46,664 nt of DNA from a virus: positions 1-46,664 of the IMG/VR virus record IMGVR_UViG_3300048590_000289; one strand, given 5' to 3'. A program made the position numbers and the translations under genes. Numbering within the stretch: position 1 is the first letter of the stretch; each line of letters begins with the position of its first letter. Below the pieces are notes generated by a model. It made no database searches. It was not told the DNA's origin and saw nothing but the letters and a program-made list of their open reading frames with translations. This document shows positions 45,629-46,664 of this stretch, piece after piece.

Positions 45629-46664
45629 ATGGCCTCTGGGCTTGAACTGCCGGGCGGTGGCCCGATTATCGAGGAGTTTAGCGAGTCGGCTAGTACAGCG
45701 CCGCAGGTTATGGTCGGCTCGTCATTAAAACTGACGTGCAGTTCGCTGCCAGACTTGACTTTTATGTCGCAGCGGGGACGGATTAGTTCACCGGCATTGA
45801 AGATTGTGTACGGCTCCTGGACCACAACAGAGGCGCAGGACGGCACGATTATCGAGGCATTCCGCGTGTTCAGCAGTGCGGACAAGGGCGTGGTACGGGC
45901 GGAGATTCGACGGCTTGACCAGTATGCCGCAGCGGCGACAGAGGGCGCTAGTGCGCTGACGCGGGAAACGGTGTGGCTGTACAAGCAGGTGGTGGATGAG
46001 CCTGTACAGCGGCGAGCGGCCGTGCGTGGCATTTCGTGGACGGCGGTAGATGACAATGTTGTGGATGCCATGATGGCGTCCAAGGGCGCTCTGTTTGACA
46101 TTGCGATTGAACGCGATGGGGCGTGGGAGGTTGAGCAGGGCATTGACAACGAGTGGCGCGGAGTGCCTGCGTCAGCATGCCTGACGGTTACGAATGCTTT
46201 GGGGGCGACGACCATCCCAGCTATTGTGGAGCGGCTGCAAATCAGCCCGATTGGACGGGCCGCGTTTACCGAGGTGTGGATGGGCTGGAAAAGCGCTATC
46301 GGCGGACGGGTGGATAAGTTGGAAAAGTTCGACCCGACAATTGAGGTCAACCAGCTTACGGTAGTGGACCGCGTGGGCGGCGGCACGCTGTTTGTCGGCG
46401 CGGTGGCTGGCGCGCGGGGCGGTGTGGCGGCGAGGATTGATTTCGCCAACGAAGATGGGTCAGTCATTCGCACAGAGCACAAGCCGCGTTTGTCTGTCGA
46501 TTTTAACAAGTGGAACAGCAGTACACAGACGCTTCCAGCGCTGGTGTGGCCGCAGTACGCAGGCAAGTATCACCTCCTGGTGCGGTATCACACAATTGCA
46601 CCAGAGGGCACATCGACTACGACGCCGATGTTCTCCATCAGCGGTATCCAGTTTTACGAGATTG
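45629..46664 (+). CDS. Distal tail protein, 3' end cut by window edge
   Basis: The frame is open from the ATG (GGAG 8 bases upstream) to the last base; 345 residues are visible. Beta-rich throughout (SSLKLTCSSLPDLTF..., AVRGISWTAVDDNVV...), with a domain of repeated strand pairs after 240, consistent with a distal tail or tail-tip protein following the tape measure. It joins in frame with the gene at the window start if the molecule is circular. Confidence 0.75.
   Translation, partial: MASGLELPGGGPIIEEFSESASTAPQVMVGSSLKLTCSSLPDLTFMSQRGRISSPALKIVYGSWTTTEAQDGTIIEAFRVFSSADKGVVRAEIRRLDQYAAAATEGASALTRETVWLYKQVVDEPVQRRAAVRGISWTAVDDNVVDAMMASKGALFDIAIERDGAWEVEQGIDNEWRGVPASACLTVTNALGATTIPAIVERLQISPIGRAAFTEVWMGWKSAIGGRVDKLEKFDPTIEVNQLTVVDRVGGGTLFVGAVAGARGGVAARIDFANEDGSVIRTEHKPRLSVDFNKWNSSTQTLPALVWPQYAGKYHLLVRYHTIAPEGTSTTTPMFSISGIQFYEI

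Noticed and set aside
1-46664. Integrase, repressor or attachment site
   Set aside because: No tyrosine or serine recombinase and no CI-like repressor were recognised, so a temperate lifestyle is not supported.

Overview
This window reads as the genome of a tailed double-stranded DNA phage of siphovirus type. One copy each of terminase, portal, scaffold, capsid, connector, tail tube, frameshifted tail chaperone, tape measure, lysin, helicase/primase/initiator, SSB and annealing protein is present. No integrase or lysogeny repressor was recognised. The last base (first position of a codon in the 45629 gene) and the first two bases (positions 2-3 of a codon in the first gene) join in frame, so the window may be a whole circularly permuted genome cut inside one tail gene; that is inference. 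The lysin, with a proline linker and a middle domain carrying a SADDAG motif, reminds me of proteins from Chloroflexota (Anaerolineae), which is a weak hint to the host.

Layout. 1-4379 (+): distal tail and fibre-like genes, with three small membrane proteins (holin candidates) inside them. 4513-7490 (+): a two-glycosidase lysin, a metallophosphoesterase-like protein and a small winged-helix protein. 7525-12258 (-): a replication operon of small genes, DnaB-like helicase, initiator and primase, with an origin-like iteron array inside the initiator gene. 12424-15545 (+): RNA ligase, resolvase-like nuclease, C5 cytosine methyltransferase with a second gene nested in another frame, and a PD-(D/E)XK protein. 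15589-16413 (-): Rad52-like annealing protein. 16539-24126 (+): a run of small unknown genes, many with their own promoter, a large structured RNA candidate followed by tRNA-Trp, and an AT-rich island. 24127-24798: a gene-free region between two terminators with 23-bp iterons and large dyads. 24799-31159 (-): a 7-deazaguanine DNA modification/import pair (DpdA-like, YhhQ), SSB and many small genes. 31160-31372: divergent promoters around a second, inverted copy of the origin-like element. 31373-46664 (+): terminase, head, connector and tail genes.

How it fits together. The helicase, primase, initiator, SSB and annealing protein make a self-loading replication and recombination set. Host precursor (preQ0/preQ1) import by YhhQ and insertion by the DpdA-like transglycosylase, plus cytosine methylation, would chemically mask the DNA. 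RNA ligase and tRNA-Trp could counter tRNA damage. A recurring box (ATTAnCGG...ATGAG) lies exactly 28 bp before a -10 element at five start sites with no -35 (27 bp at a sixth), which suggests a phage-specific regulon joining replication genes, small early genes and the structured RNA.
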